From Pseudocercospora fijiensis CIRAD86 (lineage: Eukaryota > Ascomycota > Dothideomycetes > Mycosphaerellales > Mycosphaerellaceae): DNA of 64,000 nt. The stretch's first letter is position 1; every line of letters starts with the position of its first letter. This document shows positions 1 through 10,272 of this stretch, piece after piece. The DNA is taken from assembly GCF_000340215.1 (NCBI RefSeq), contig NW_006921536.1:5044874-5108873 (forward strand), given 5' to 3'. Both the position numbers and the translations under genes were made by a program. The notes under the pieces were generated by a model. It worked only from the letters and a program-made list of their open reading frames with translations, was not told the origin of the DNA and did no database searches.

Positions 1-258
1 ATACGAGATCCGAGAACCTAACTGACGTGTTCTCTCGCATGTCGACCAAAACACGCCCACATCGCACCTGTGATATTAAGTCGATAGAAAGTCGTAGGTA
101 GGTTCCAACGAAAGAAACTATCACGCACGAAGGCACTGCTGTCGAAAGCAGGAGGACGAGGACGGGAGAGACGGCACTTTGGTTTTTGTATCTCCATCTC
201 AACATAGATACAGCACGACCAATGCGACTTCAAGCTTGGCCAGGCAAGTCTGATTGAC
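1..258. other. window edge, no gene seen
   Basis: No convincing coding sequence. This is the 3' flank of the CBP80 gene on the minus strand. The short ORFs here have no recognisable features. Confidence 0.4.
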
Positions 259-2929
259 TTACTCGATCTGATCGAAATCATCTACAACATCCTGCTGCAT
301 CTGCACTTCAGGCGCAGGTGGCTCCTCTAATGGACCCACAACTGCCTCGCCGACGACTGCCTCTTCGACCGCTGCCTTTCTCTGCCACACTCTCTCCCAG
401 CGCTTACCCCAAAGCACGATAAGATCGCGTTCGGCAATGGCCCCGTTGAATCTCTCGATCATCCCGTCCTGGGAACCATTCGCAACGGCGGCGACAGCAT
501 CTTCGATAGCGGCAAAGAGGTCGCGCATAGCTTGTCGCTCGTTGGGGAGAGCCTCATCAATCTGCTGGCGGCTCTCATACGGCAAGGACAAGTTATTCCG
601 TTCCCGTAAGACCTGGCGAACACGATTCGTGACCTTGAACATGGTAATGGATACCATCTCGTAGACTTGGCTGCTGGCGAGCGCTCGGCCACTATCCATG
701 CGGTCTTGCAGCGCCCATTGAATGACGGACATGGGAGTCACGATGGTGTAGTTGAGAAGCTTATCGACGATATTGATCGCGGTGCCTGGATGGTCCGACC
801 AGAACTGGACGACTGATTCAATGATCTGCCGTCTGGCGAGCTCGGAGCGCTGGCCGACGCTGAGAAGACGATCCTTGCAGCGGTCGATAGTACTGAGGAC
901 ATGGGATAAGCTCTTGGATCCAATACTGAGGATTGATGTCATGTAGATGTCCGTGGACGGTGCCAGTGGGTCGGCATGTCCGAGAGCCGTGGCTTGTTCG
1001 TGGACGGAATCAAGGACTTTCTGAATCTCATCCTCGGGAGCCTTTTTCTTGAGAAGAGTAAGGACTTCGCGGCCTTCCTTCGCGTATGGAGTCTGGTCGT
1101 TAGCGAACTTGAAGTCGGGGATGTCCTTCTCTTTGCTGGCTGGGATCAACTTGTGGTAGGGCTCGGGCAGTGTAGCGCGAATACGCTTTGCGAACGACAG
1201 GCGTATCTCCTTGTCCAGCACACCTTTAATGAATGCCTTCTTTGGGTGAAGATCTGAGAGATCTACTTCCGGTATCCTGTTTGTTGCGATTAAGGTTAGC
1301 TTGGCTTCATACAATCGCATCGGCTTTCGAAACAGCCATGACCTCCACATCTGCACGACTTACCACTCTGACCACTTCCACCGAAATTCAAAATTGCTCA
1401 GATGATGTGCAAACCAGTCCATGAATCGGTATGACAGCTCCATGTCCATATGCTCAAGGTTGCGAAACAGGAAACGGATGGCGCGTCCCAGTGTGGGTGC
1501 TATAGCTCCAGGCGAAATTTTGCAGGATTCGGTGATTAAAGAGTGGTAGTAGACCACGCGGTGCTCCGAGGTAGGTAGCTGGAAGATCTGGGAGAAGATC
1601 GCATCGATTGCGACATCTTCGGGCTTCCATTTAGGTTTACCCTCAGGAAGGTCGCGCAATTTATCGAAAGTTGTTGAGCGCTTAACGAAAGTGTCTGGTG
1701 CCCAGAAGCAGTCGATCTCGTTGAGATACTTGGCCACAACATTGCGATTGAAGTCGAGGATGTTGATTGTGTCAGTGACGGCGTCGCGTAAGAGCGAGGA
1801 TGCTACGTTGTTTGTCGATGGGACAGATTCAATTTCCTGGTCAGCGAAAAGCGAGAAGTACACCTCTGGAAGCAGAGGTTTGCTTCCTGCATTGATGGTG
1901 GAAGGTACGGTGAGCGGTGGAAAAGAGTGCTTTGTCGGCTCTTCGGTTTCTACGTCACCATTCGCGTCGCCGTTCGTTTCACCGTTCTCTGTCTTGACCG
2001 CTGTTGGCTTGTGATTTGGGTCGAAAACTCGTGGGATGCAGGCAAGCGTCCAGCCGTTGTTGGCCTCTTCGATCAGCTGATTTTGCAGCAGAGAGACGAC
2101 ACTTGGACACTGCATTGCCTTCTCCTCGCCTTCCGGCGCTGGATATGGATCGACAAGCGCCTCCAGAGTGTGCGACTGCGTGGCTATGATGCCAGTACTT
2201 TCGAGCAGCTGCGCAACCTTTTGCGGCAGGGATGCATCGGAGGATGCGACCATCAAGTACGGTATGGTGAGTAGAATGATCTTGACGAGCTCAATGCCTA
2301 AAGCATCGTCCTGCGATGCAGTCTGCAGATCAGCTGCGCGTTCGAAGAGCGTATCCAGGATCGGCATCACTCCATCTTCCTCGAAGAGAGGACCCAGGCA
2401 AGACAGAAATCTGAGCAGCAATTTCACGTCTCGCAGCTGTCCTGCCTCGAGTGCTGATTGCAACTGATTCCCAATCTTTAGAAGAACGTCCTGCGCGATG
2501 GCTGATTTCTCTGTGTTTGCATAGAGAACCACTGCCGCCACGAACGGAATCTTGAATGGCTGCTCGAGCACCATTTTCAGCGTGACAGTCGAAAACAGCT
2601 CCTGCACATACTCGTCGTCGTAGTTTTCGGCAGTAAGCTTGGCGAGGTTCGCTGCGACTTCGTGCGCCAGTCGGCCATGGTCTTCGGCGATCTCGAGCAG
2701 TCCTTTTCGGATGCGCGTGCCTGGCGGAGCTTCACGTTGATATCGCTGATTACGTCCCCCTTGGTCATAGTCGTCGTCCTCTGACAATGCGCGTTAGGAT
2801 CAATAGCTGGTGCTTCAGGAGTTTTGTCTCACCTCGAAATCGCTTGCGTTTGTTGAAGCCTCGCCCTCCGCCATGTCCGCCGCCGCCGCCGGGGCCGCGA
2901 TAGTCACGCCGATTGTCCACGTCTGCCAT
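259..2929 (-). CDS. CBC1: Nuclear cap-binding complex large subunit CBP80
   Basis: Large subunit of the nuclear cap-binding complex, which with CBP20 binds the m7G cap of nascent transcripts and links it to splicing, export and decay. Three exons fit: 2929-2833, 2780-1364 and 1276-259, giving about 843 aa, slightly longer than the animal protein. Introns of 52 and 87 bp have GTGAG and GTAAGT donors and CAG acceptors. The start is MADVDNRRDYRG, a Gly/Arg-rich leader followed by a basic KRKRF stretch that may be a nuclear localisation signal. An MIF4G-type helical domain follows at about residues 40-270, and the remaining helical repeats run to the acidic, Ala/Val/Glu-rich C-terminus. The final GAG-TAA overlaps a sequence resembling a splice donor (GTAAGT), so a further 3' exon is possible but not needed. 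It is divergent from BUD31, another splicing-linked gene, with 292 bp between starts. The family call is strong; exon ends are read by eye. Confidence 0.85.
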
Positions 2930-3221
2930 ATCAATTGTATGTGAAGCGCAATGGATGAATGGCCTCTGCTGTGATGGAGTTTGTTCTAGACATTCACGTT
3001 GAGAGCTTGCTTCAGCGCAGAAGCTCGCGTCGCGCATTACCGCAGCCGCTGGAACGGGCCGCTCCGTGATGGTTGGCGACACATGAAAGTTATGACTTTG
3101 CTGCGCTTCTGCACTCGCAACGACACATAGGATCGCAAATATTTGCTACAAGAATAAGTCCATCGGACACTCAGACATCTGCCGCTTTCTCGGTCTCAAT
3201 CAAAAGCGACGAGACCTCAAC
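2930..3221. promoter_or_regulatory. shared intergenic region of CBP80 and BUD31
   Basis: A 292-bp gap separates the ATG codons of two divergently transcribed RNA-processing genes, so both promoters must lie here or inside the 5' leaders. No clear TATA box is visible. The bidirectional promoter role is inferred from layout only. Confidence 0.45.
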
Positions 3222-4012
3222 ATGCCCGCCATCAGAACCGCCAAGAACAGGAAGCCGCCTCCAGGTATCAGATCACCACGTCCATGGCCTTAGCCGTCCA
3301 ACTGCTGACCGCCTTCCAGATGGCTTCGAAGACATCGAAGACACCCTCCTCGAGTTCCAAAACAAGATGAAGGACGCCGAAAACGCCTCCCACGAAGGCA
3401 AGAAGAAGCACGAAATGCAGTGGCCAATTTTCCAGATCACGCATCAACGTACGTATAAACACCTTCACACAAGGGATCACCATGGACAGTTTCATCCTCA
3501 CTTCAAAACATAACTACTTACACAAAAATGCCCGTTTCGTTTTCGTTCCGGGCCGTTAAGGTGAGGCTATCGTCCCAAATTTGACCTCACTCGAGCGGTG
3601 CAGCGGGCTTTGCCAGATCACACACTAATTTCTATTTTTTTTGTTTTACCTTCTCAACAGGCTCCAGATACATCTACGACCTCTACTACGAAAAAGAAGC
3701 CATCAGCAAGAAACTCTACGAATGGCTTTTGAAAAACAACTACGCCGATGCGAACCTCATCGCGAAGTGGAAGAAGCAAGGGTATGAAAAGGTAAGCAAA
3801 AAAAAAAATATTCAAAACCTCTGACTGCAGGAGGACGCGTGCTGACGAAATGATTTTTTTTTCTCTAGCTCTGCTGTCTCCGCTGCATCCAAACCAAAGA
3901 AACGAATTTCAACAGCACATGTATCTGTCGCGTACCTCGCGAACAGTTGAAAGAGGATCAAGAGATTCAGTGCGTGGGCTGTGGGTGTCGGGGTTGTGCG
4001 AGCAGTGATTGA
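3222..4012 (+). CDS. BUD31: BUD31/G10 splicing factor
   Basis: G10-family protein, a component of the Bact/C spliceosome in yeast and human. Four exons fit: 3222-3264, 3320-3448, 3661-3791 and 3869-4012, giving 148 aa, close to the usual 144-157 aa. The joined protein starts [20 protein letters not shown], matching the family N-terminus. It contains the WPIF block, an [17 protein letters not shown] block and the Cys-rich tail with CICR and CVGCGCRGC. These cysteines correspond to the zinc-binding residues of the family. All introns have GT donors and AG acceptors. Introns 1 and 2 (55 and 212 bp) are needed to restore conserved PPDGF and RYIYDLYY. The acceptor of intron 2 follows a long pyrimidine stretch. 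Among the most secure calls in the window. Confidence 0.93.
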
Positions 4013-4521
4013 TCGATCAACACTGTTCAAGAACAACCATTGAAGTACGAAAGGCCTGGCGTTTGGGTGGAAGCAAGCAAGTAACAAGTACAAGTCCCGT
4101 GGTGCTTCATCTCAGATTTTCAGCGAAGAAAACCCGCCCGGTCCACTCACCGAAAAAAAAACCGGGATGAAGAGCGATCATGCAGAATGGCGCGCCCCAT
4201 TCATTCTCTCCCTTGAGCAGATCAAAGAGGGGCGTACAATGTGGAACTTCAAATTAAGCGCCGTGCGTTAATCGCGAAAAGTCAAATTCTCCTCTCCTCT
4301 CCGTAGTTCTACTATATAGTGCATACAGGTAGCGAAGCTTTATCTCAACCTCATACTTGGCGCCGTGTATCACATTCGAAGTATTCAAGCAATCCTCGAT
4401 CCGCAAAGGTACAGGATTGTCAAAATATACATTAAGAATTTAAAACCTTCCTTTACACTACTCCTACACTCAAGTCAATTCAACAACCTCTCTTCTCTAT
4501 TCATTATTATCATCATCATCA
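4013..4521. other. convergent 3' intergenic region
   Basis: Gap between the ends of BUD31 (+) and the SUN-domain gene (-). It holds A/T-rich tracts and a CAT-rich trinucleotide run near 4508-4523, immediately beside the SUN gene stop. No ORF of interest; presumably 3' UTRs. Confidence 0.5.
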
Positions 4522-7380
4522 TCAAGACATAAAATTCAATCCCAAAGGACTACTCTTCGGCCTAAACGTCCCAAACCCACCACTAGTAGAAGCTTTATGT
4601 CTAGCTTTCTTACGTTTCCTCCCAGGACTACTCGGTCCACCTTTACGTTCACATTCAGGCGAAGCACTACCACCTCGATCCGAGAAATCTTCCCAATCAT
4701 CCGTACCAGGCTGAGGAGGACTAGGAGGCTGAACATTGACTTCCGGTGCCTGTACATGTGCTCGTTCCTGAGATGAGCTAGGAGTGAGAATTCCTCCATC
4801 TTCTCTTTCTCTAGTCTGCTGTCGACTGAGATCGGAATCGCTGAGGAATTTCTCACGTTGGTGTTCAGGCGTAGTAGTGGTGGATTTCCAGATTTTGCGT
4901 CTGAAGAGAGAAACGGGACTTCTGCTGTCGGGACTTGTAGGGGAGTTGGGAGGACTTTGACTTTCCCAGCCGCCGCGTAGGGCGTCTCGGGATCTGTTCA
5001 TCATGTGTTGCATGATTGGGACGTCGAGTACTCCGTTTCCTTGTCGGCCGAAGAGGACTAGCGCGAGGCAGAGTAGGAGTAGAGTACTTTGGACAATGCC
5101 CATGCGTTTCTGCCAGACTAGTTCGTCCGCGACCATGGTTAGTCGAGTGCTCATGGCGAGCATTTCTCGTTGGTATACCTCACGCTGATTCTCAAGCTCG
5201 ATCACTGTACTCTGCCAAAGCTGGTCGTACGCTTGCCTGAAGCCGTGGAGCTCAACCATTACTGTTTCGTTGAGCGTAGCCAGAAATTTGGCAGTCTTAC
5301 CGACTTGGCGTTTCTCAACTTTGCTGAAAGCGTCTCGAAGGATGCGTGATTGTTCCTCGATATATTGCAGTGATAGAGTGCTGTTGTTCTCAAGTTGTAG
5401 CAAGCGCTTTGTGACCGATTTGAAGAACGATTCTTGTGTCGAAGGCTGTGGTGGAGGCGGCGAGGCTGCAGTCGAAGCGACTCGGGTTGAATCAGTCGCG
5501 GCTACTGTTTGGTTGGTAGAATTGGTCGATGAGGCTGACGCTTCTGTGACATTTTGGGAGCCTATAGAGGTTGGTTTCGTTGTGTGATTGGTCAGGGTCC
5601 GTGAAAACGGACTGCCAATGAGCGTGGCATTGTTCGAGCCAGCAACGTTCGTAGAGGTTGCGCCTTTGCTGTGATCCGAGTTTACCGAGCTAGCTGGGCG
5701 ATCGGCTGAGTTCATTGCGGCTTGCTCATCGGTGTGAGATGCCGCCGCAGGGGTAGAAGTCCCATCCTCTGATGTAGTCGGCGTGTCACAGGTCATCTGC
5801 TGGTTCGTGGGCTCATATACTCTGACTTGCATTGACATACTGCCATTGCGATAAACGGAGATGGTCGGAGTTGGGGATGCTGCACTGTCGCCTATGTTTG
5901 CCTGTTCTGAGGGCATCGTCCCCTGCTCCTGCGACGGGGGTGGCGAATCTTTGGGGGGTGGCTGTTCTCCGTCAATAGGCGGAATGGCTTGCACAGTAGC
6001 CTTCGAGGCCTCATCGGTCGATTCGATAGGCTCTTGCGCGATAGGAAGTGTCGCCGGGACTTCTGTTTCCAGAGCCTCAATCTCTGTTTCTTCGACCTCC
6101 CCTCGTGCGAGTTCTTCCTGGTGTCTGTAGTCTTCCATCATCGTGGTACCATGTACTCGAAGTAAAGACACTGGGCAGTAGTATTCGGTGCCATAATGAG
6201 TAAGCAGCTCAATACGCAGATACTTTGCCCATATCAGAGGATTTTCGACCAGGAAAGCCTGCAATTCTCGAGTGTTTCGAGCCTCAAACGTACCCAGCAC
6301 CCTCCATTTCTCCTCCTTGACAGGATAGCGATCAGAGACGGAGGCTTTGAAGTGTCGAAAGTTTGAGCTGAAGAACTCATAATTAGCCAAGACAATAGTG
6401 TCGATCTGAATGTCGTTACAAAGCTCCACAATAAAGAACTTGTTCTTGACCGAGCAGATGTTGAGCATATAGCTATCCTTGTGCTCGATCAGAATGGAGG
6501 ACGAGTGAGTGCACTCCTTGTTCGTTTTGAGAACGGTGGCCGCGCAATCAAAAGATGCATAGTTCGTTCTCTCTTTGCAAGTCTTGCCTGCATCCTTTGA
6601 TCTCAGCGGTGGCAGACCGACGGACTGTGCGAGCTCATGATCTGCTTTAGCACTGGGCTGCTCTGGCGCAGGTTGAGGTCCACCGAAGCCCGAGAAATCC
6701 AGATCGATCTCATGTTCCTCTCCCATGCTCTCCAAAGCATTGTTGATGGGCCTTGGTCGGTGTGGCTCGGCTTGCTGCGCTCTCCCGACGTCCTCTGGTA
6801 CTTGGCCAACCTTTGCCAGATTTTGCCGCTTCCACTCGTCGAAAGAGAGGAAATTGGCGTTGTCGAGTGGGGAGTCGTTGTCCTCATCAGACAGGGGGAT
6901 GGGGGTAGCCTCGATACTACGGTGGTGCGAAGATGGCGCAGGAACGGCGTCAGTGCTGGGAGGAGCATTTTCCGTGGCATTGGCTATGGCGGTGAGAGGA
7001 GTTGAAAGACTTGGCTGCGCGGTAGCTGATTGCGTTCCCGCTTGGCTTGCTTGTGGCGCGGCAGGCGTAGCATCTCTGGTCATGGAAGGCGTGGCATTCG
7101 CATCCAGGCTGTGGCTGGCAACATGTGGCACTCGGTCTGTCCTGAGGCATTGCTGCGCCAGCGTGTGGGTAATGTAGTTCACCGTTCGGCTCGGACATGT
7201 GCCTGAAATGTCGGTGGTTCGCACGACGCTGATGTACGTGTTCGCAGATGTGCTGCTGACAGGTGCAGGCGTAGGGCGAGATGCCGAGCCCGGGTCTCCA
7301 TTGTCGGGTGCTGGCTCGCTGCCGATCGCGCCGCGGAGGAGCGCGAGGAAAATGAAGGTGATGCGCAGCACATTATACAT
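4522..7380 (-). CDS. SLP1: SUN-domain ER membrane protein (SLP1-like)
   Basis: SUN-like protein of the Slp1/OPT type. Yeast Slp1 works with Emp65 in the ER to protect newly made soluble proteins from degradation. The single exon gives 952 aa from MYNVLRITFIFLALLRG, a typical cleavable signal peptide. An in-frame ATG 37 codons upstream would put an Arg/His-rich stretch before the signal peptide, so it was not chosen. Regions in order: signal peptide; long Ser/Thr/Pro-rich lumenal stretch; a LSFDEWKRQNL motif (known from Slp1 homologues); SUN domain at about residues 260-410 with GKTCKERTNYASFDCAA, VELCNDIQIDTIVLANYEFF and a C-terminal YYCPVSLLRVHG; Ser/Thr-rich spacer with many N-X-S/T sites; coiled-coil-like region near residues 660-750; one hydrophobic segment around residues 760-780; Ser/Pro-rich basic cytoplasmic tail. 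This fits a type I ER membrane protein. It is divergent from MTO1. Confidence 0.86.
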   Translation of the reverse strand: MYNVLRITFIFLALLRGAIGSEPAPDNGDPGSASRPTPAPVSSTSANTYISVVRTTDISGTCPSRTVNYITHTLAQQCLRTDRVPHVASHSLDANATPSMTRDATPAAPQASQAGTQSATAQPSLSTPLTAIANATENAPPSTDAVPAPSSHHRSIEATPIPLSDEDNDSPLDNANFLSFDEWKRQNLAKVGQVPEDVGRAQQAEPHRPRPINNALESMGEEHEIDLDFSGFGGPQPAPEQPSAKADHELAQSVGLPPLRSKDAGKTCKERTNYASFDCAATVLKTNKECTHSSSILIEHKDSYMLNICSVKNKFFIVELCNDIQIDTIVLANYEFFSSNFRHFKASVSDRYPVKEEKWRVLGTFEARNTRELQAFLVENPLIWAKYLRIELLTHYGTEYYCPVSLLRVHGTTMMEDYRHQEELARGEVEETEIEALETEVPATLPIAQEPIESTDEASKATVQAIPPIDGEQPPPKDSPPPSQEQGTMPSEQANIGDSAASPTPTISVYRNGSMSMQVRVYEPTNQQMTCDTPTTSEDGTSTPAAASHTDEQAAMNSADRPASSVNSDHSKGATSTNVAGSNNATLIGSPFSRTLTNHTTKPTSIGSQNVTEASASSTNSTNQTVAATDSTRVASTAASPPPPQPSTQESFFKSVTKRLLQLENNSTLSLQYIEEQSRILRDAFSKVEKRQVGKTAKFLATLNETVMVELHGFRQAYDQLWQSTVIELENQREVYQREMLAMSTRLTMVADELVWQKRMGIVQSTLLLLCLALVLFGRQGNGVLDVPIMQHMMNRSRDALRGGWESQSPPNSPTSPDSRSPVSLFRRKIWKSTTTTPEHQREKFLSDSDLSRQQTREREDGGILTPSSSQERAHVQAPEVNVQPPSPPQPGTDDWEDFSDRGGSASPECERKGGPSSPGRKRKKARHKASTSGGFGTFRPKSSPLGLNFMS

Positions 7381-7682
7381 GTTGTTGGCGCATGGTCTGC
7401 GCGGTGGTCTCCATGTAGCCCACGGGAGATGTGCGAGCAGGAGAGAGAGGGCGTGGGCGTGATGACGGCGCCGCGCAGCAGGAGTGCTCACGCGACAGAG
7501 CTGTTCTTGCGGTGCTGTTGACAGCTGGAGTCTTCTTTCACGACCTCCTCGACCTCGAGGTTATTCAAGGTCGGCACTTGCAAACGCCGATCTAGTCTTA
7601 GTCAGCCCGCGAGACAAGGCTGAAACACCCTGGGAGGAGTTGTTCTCTGCATCACCCATCTCTTCACCACACGAATAATATC
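7381..7682. promoter_or_regulatory. shared intergenic region of SLP1-like gene and MTO1
   Basis: A 302-bp gap separates two divergent start codons. No known motif was recognised. The bidirectional promoter role is inferred from the spacing. Confidence 0.4.
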
Positions 7683-9776
7683 ATGTTCTCTGCTAGAGTC
7701 TGGGGCCATAGCCCTCGCGTGCGGTCAGCGGACATGCTGAGGCGTACTTTTGCCTCGGTCGCCGACCTGCCTTCACAGTATGTTTGCAGAATCCCGTGCA
7801 GCCATTCTTTGTCTGACCACTTTAGTCCTCCAGTAGACGTTGTAGTCATCGGAGGTGGCCATGCAGGATGTGAGGCATCTGCAGCAGCGGCGCGGACTGG
7901 TGCACGAACGACCCTAGTAACGCCGTCATACGAAAACCTGGGAGTCTGCAGCTGCAACCCATCCTTTGGTGGCATTGGCAAAGGAACGATGATGCGGGAG
8001 ATCGATGCGCTGGATGGAGTCGTTGGCCGAATCACGGACCAAGCTGGAGTACAATTCAGGGTATTGAATAGGAAGAAAGGCCCTGCAGTATGGGGTCCAA
8101 GAGCACAGATTGATCGAGCCTTATACAAGAAGCACATGCGGGAGGAAATGCTGAGCTATCCAGGTCTATCCGTGAAAGAGGGCAAGGTCGCAGACATCAT
8201 TGTCGACAGATCTCCGGAAGCTGCAGCAGAAGGAAGGCACGGCAAGATAACTGGCGTGCGATTAGAGTCGGGAGAGGTTATTCACACCCCAAACGTGGTC
8301 ATTACAACTGGAACCTTCTTGGGCGGAGAGATACATATTGGCTTGGACGTCTTTCCTTCCGGCCGCATGGGCGAGGCTGCGACCTTGGGCCTGTCAAAGT
8401 CTCTTCGAGACGCAGGCTTCAAGCTAGGCAGACTCAAGACAGGCACGCCGCCGAGACTGGATAAGAAGACAATCGATTTCGCGAAACTTGAGGTACAAAC
8501 AGGCGACGAACCACCCACGCCCTTCTCATACCTCAATGAGCGAGTTGCAGTGGAAGAGCAGCTGAACTGCTGGAGCACGCATACCAATCCTGCCGCACAC
8601 GAGATCATCAGAGCCAACCTGGACAAGAGCATCCACATTCGCGAGTCAGTCAAAGGTCCCCGATACTGTCCGTCACTCGAAAGCAAAATCCTGCGCTTCA
8701 CTTCAAAGCAGCAACATCTCATCTGGCTGGAACCTGAAGGCTTCGACAACGACGTGATTTATCCCAACGGTGTCTCAATGACTGTCCCTGCGGAAGCCCA
8801 GGAGGCCATGCTAAAGCAAGTCGTTGGTCTTGAGAACGTCACAATGCTACAGCCTGGCTACGGAGTCGAATATGACTACGTCGATCCGCGGAGTCTTCGT
8901 TCTACGTTAGAGACCAAGGCTATAGGAGGTTTGTTCCTAGCAGGTCAGATCAACGGTACTACTGGATACGAAGAAGCGGCCGCGCAAGGCATTCTGGCCG
9001 GCATCAACGCCGGAAATGCAGCTGTCGGCCGTCCTGCATTCACCATGAGTCGAGCGGATGGCTACATCGGCGTTATGATTGACGACCTCGTGACAAAAGG
9101 CGTCAGCGAGCCGTATCGCATGTTCACGAGCAGAAGCGAATATCGTATGTCAGCACGAGCTGACAACGCAGACCTGCGTCTCACTGCCAAAGGCCACGAA
9201 GCTGGGGTAGTAGGCGACCGGCGATGGTCAGCATTCGCTGATGAGAAGGCACAAATGGATTGGCTCCGAGTTCTTCTTGATGCGAAAAAACTGAGCAGCC
9301 AGGCATGGGTTGAGAACGGATTTCCTGTACGGACCGACAGCACCAAAAGGAGCGCTTTCGATCTCTTGCGGCACCCGAATATTACAGTCGACTCTCTCAT
9401 CGACCTTGTCCCAGACATTTCAAGATACTCGCCTCGTATCCGTAACAGAATTAAAATCGAAGGCGTCTATGCTCCATACATTTTGCAGCAAGAACAACAA
9501 GCTGCTGCTTTTGCTCGCGATGAGAGCCTACTGCTTCCGGCAGATCTCGACTATCAGGCCATTCATGGCTTGAGCTTTGAGGAAAAGAAAATCCTTGAAG
9601 ACGTCAAACCTGAAAGTGTTGGCCAAGCACGTCGCGTGGAAGGCGTAACGCCTAATGGTGCTCTGACATTACTGGCTTACGTCAAGGGCGCCTGGAGAAG
9701 AGAGCAGAGAGGCAAGATCTTCAAAGAGACGCTTGAAAGTCAGACACCTGGAAACGAGATCGAAGCTTTAGCATAA
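7683..9776 (+). CDS. MTO1: Mitochondrial tRNA U34 modification enzyme MTO1 (GidA family)
   Basis: FAD-dependent MnmG/GidA-family enzyme that, with the GTPase MSS1, installs the carboxymethylaminomethyl-type group on wobble U34 of mitochondrial tRNAs. The open frame is 697 codons. A probable 48-nt intron (7778-7825, GTATGT donor, CTGAC branch site, TTTAG acceptor) lies in frame; removing it gives 681 aa and joins the leader directly to [18 protein letters not shown], the FAD-binding Rossmann motif. The first roughly 30 residues are rich in Arg/Ser and suit a mitochondrial presequence. Family hallmarks follow: [45 protein letters not shown], the Cys-containing [32 protein letters not shown] and [15 protein letters not shown]. 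The GidA-associated C-terminal domain is complete. Strong call. Confidence 0.95.
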   Translation: MFSARVWGHSPRVRSADMLRRTFASVADLPSQYVCRIPCSHSLSDHFSPPVDVVVIGGGHAGCEASAAAARTGARTTLVTPSYENLGVCSCNPSFGGIGKGTMMREIDALDGVVGRITDQAGVQFRVLNRKKGPAVWGPRAQIDRALYKKHMREEMLSYPGLSVKEGKVADIIVDRSPEAAAEGRHGKITGVRLESGEVIHTPNVVITTGTFLGGEIHIGLDVFPSGRMGEAATLGLSKSLRDAGFKLGRLKTGTPPRLDKKTIDFAKLEVQTGDEPPTPFSYLNERVAVEEQLNCWSTHTNPAAHEIIRANLDKSIHIRESVKGPRYCPSLESKILRFTSKQQHLIWLEPEGFDNDVIYPNGVSMTVPAEAQEAMLKQVVGLENVTMLQPGYGVEYDYVDPRSLRSTLETKAIGGLFLAGQINGTTGYEEAAAQGILAGINAGNAAVGRPAFTMSRADGYIGVMIDDLVTKGVSEPYRMFTSRSEYRMSARADNADLRLTAKGHEAGVVGDRRWSAFADEKAQMDWLRVLLDAKKLSSQAWVENGFPVRTDSTKRSAFDLLRHPNITVDSLIDLVPDISRYSPRIRNRIKIEGVYAPYILQQEQQAAAFARDESLLLPADLDYQAIHGLSFEEKKILEDVKPESVGQARRVEGVTPNGALTLLAYVKGAWRREQRGKIFKETLESQTPGNEIEALA

Positions 9777-10272
9777 TGAAATAATGGAATGGATGAGTGC
9801 GTACGATGTGTAAAGCTTCCTGTGACAAGTCCGCCAAGCAATGATACTGCTTGACGCATCGCCCGGCGGTCGGCGCAGTGTACGCATCTCCGACTCGAGC
9901 GTGGTATTACGACGATCACCACGAACATGGTTGCAAGTCTCACGCCTGCAATCACGCGAAAGATGTTGGCAAGGATATAGCTTGCTTGCTTGCTTTTTTC
10001 AGCAACGAGAAAAGGCTTGAAGCTGTAAAAACTGTTCAATGGTATGCTTCCAGCTCCTCAGCATCGACTGTTCACACTTGGGGAGAGAGTACTGGTGAAT
10101 GGAGCGCCATTTTTGTTCACGTCCCGCGCGGATTCAAAAGGCAGCCTTGCAAGCTCCCGAGTCTTCCCCAGCTTGTCCCGTTGTTTCTTGGCACAGCCTC
10201 GCGCGCTTCTCGGTAGCGGGGCTTTTCAGACTCGCCACTTTTGTCAAGTCAAGTCATCACTGCGACTTCAAC
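9777..10272. other. intergenic region
   Basis: Between the MTO1 stop and the next gene start. Overlapping ORFs on both strands are short, and none shows a recognisable motif. An open frame continues upstream of the chosen ATG at 10273 for about 58 codons but looks non-conserved (Ser/Arg/Phe-rich), so it was treated as leader sequence. Confidence 0.4.

Noticed and set aside
4522..7491. Longer start for the SUN-domain protein at 7491
   Set aside because: The extra 37 residues are Arg/His/Pro-rich and would bury a good signal peptide that starts at the ATG ending at 7380.
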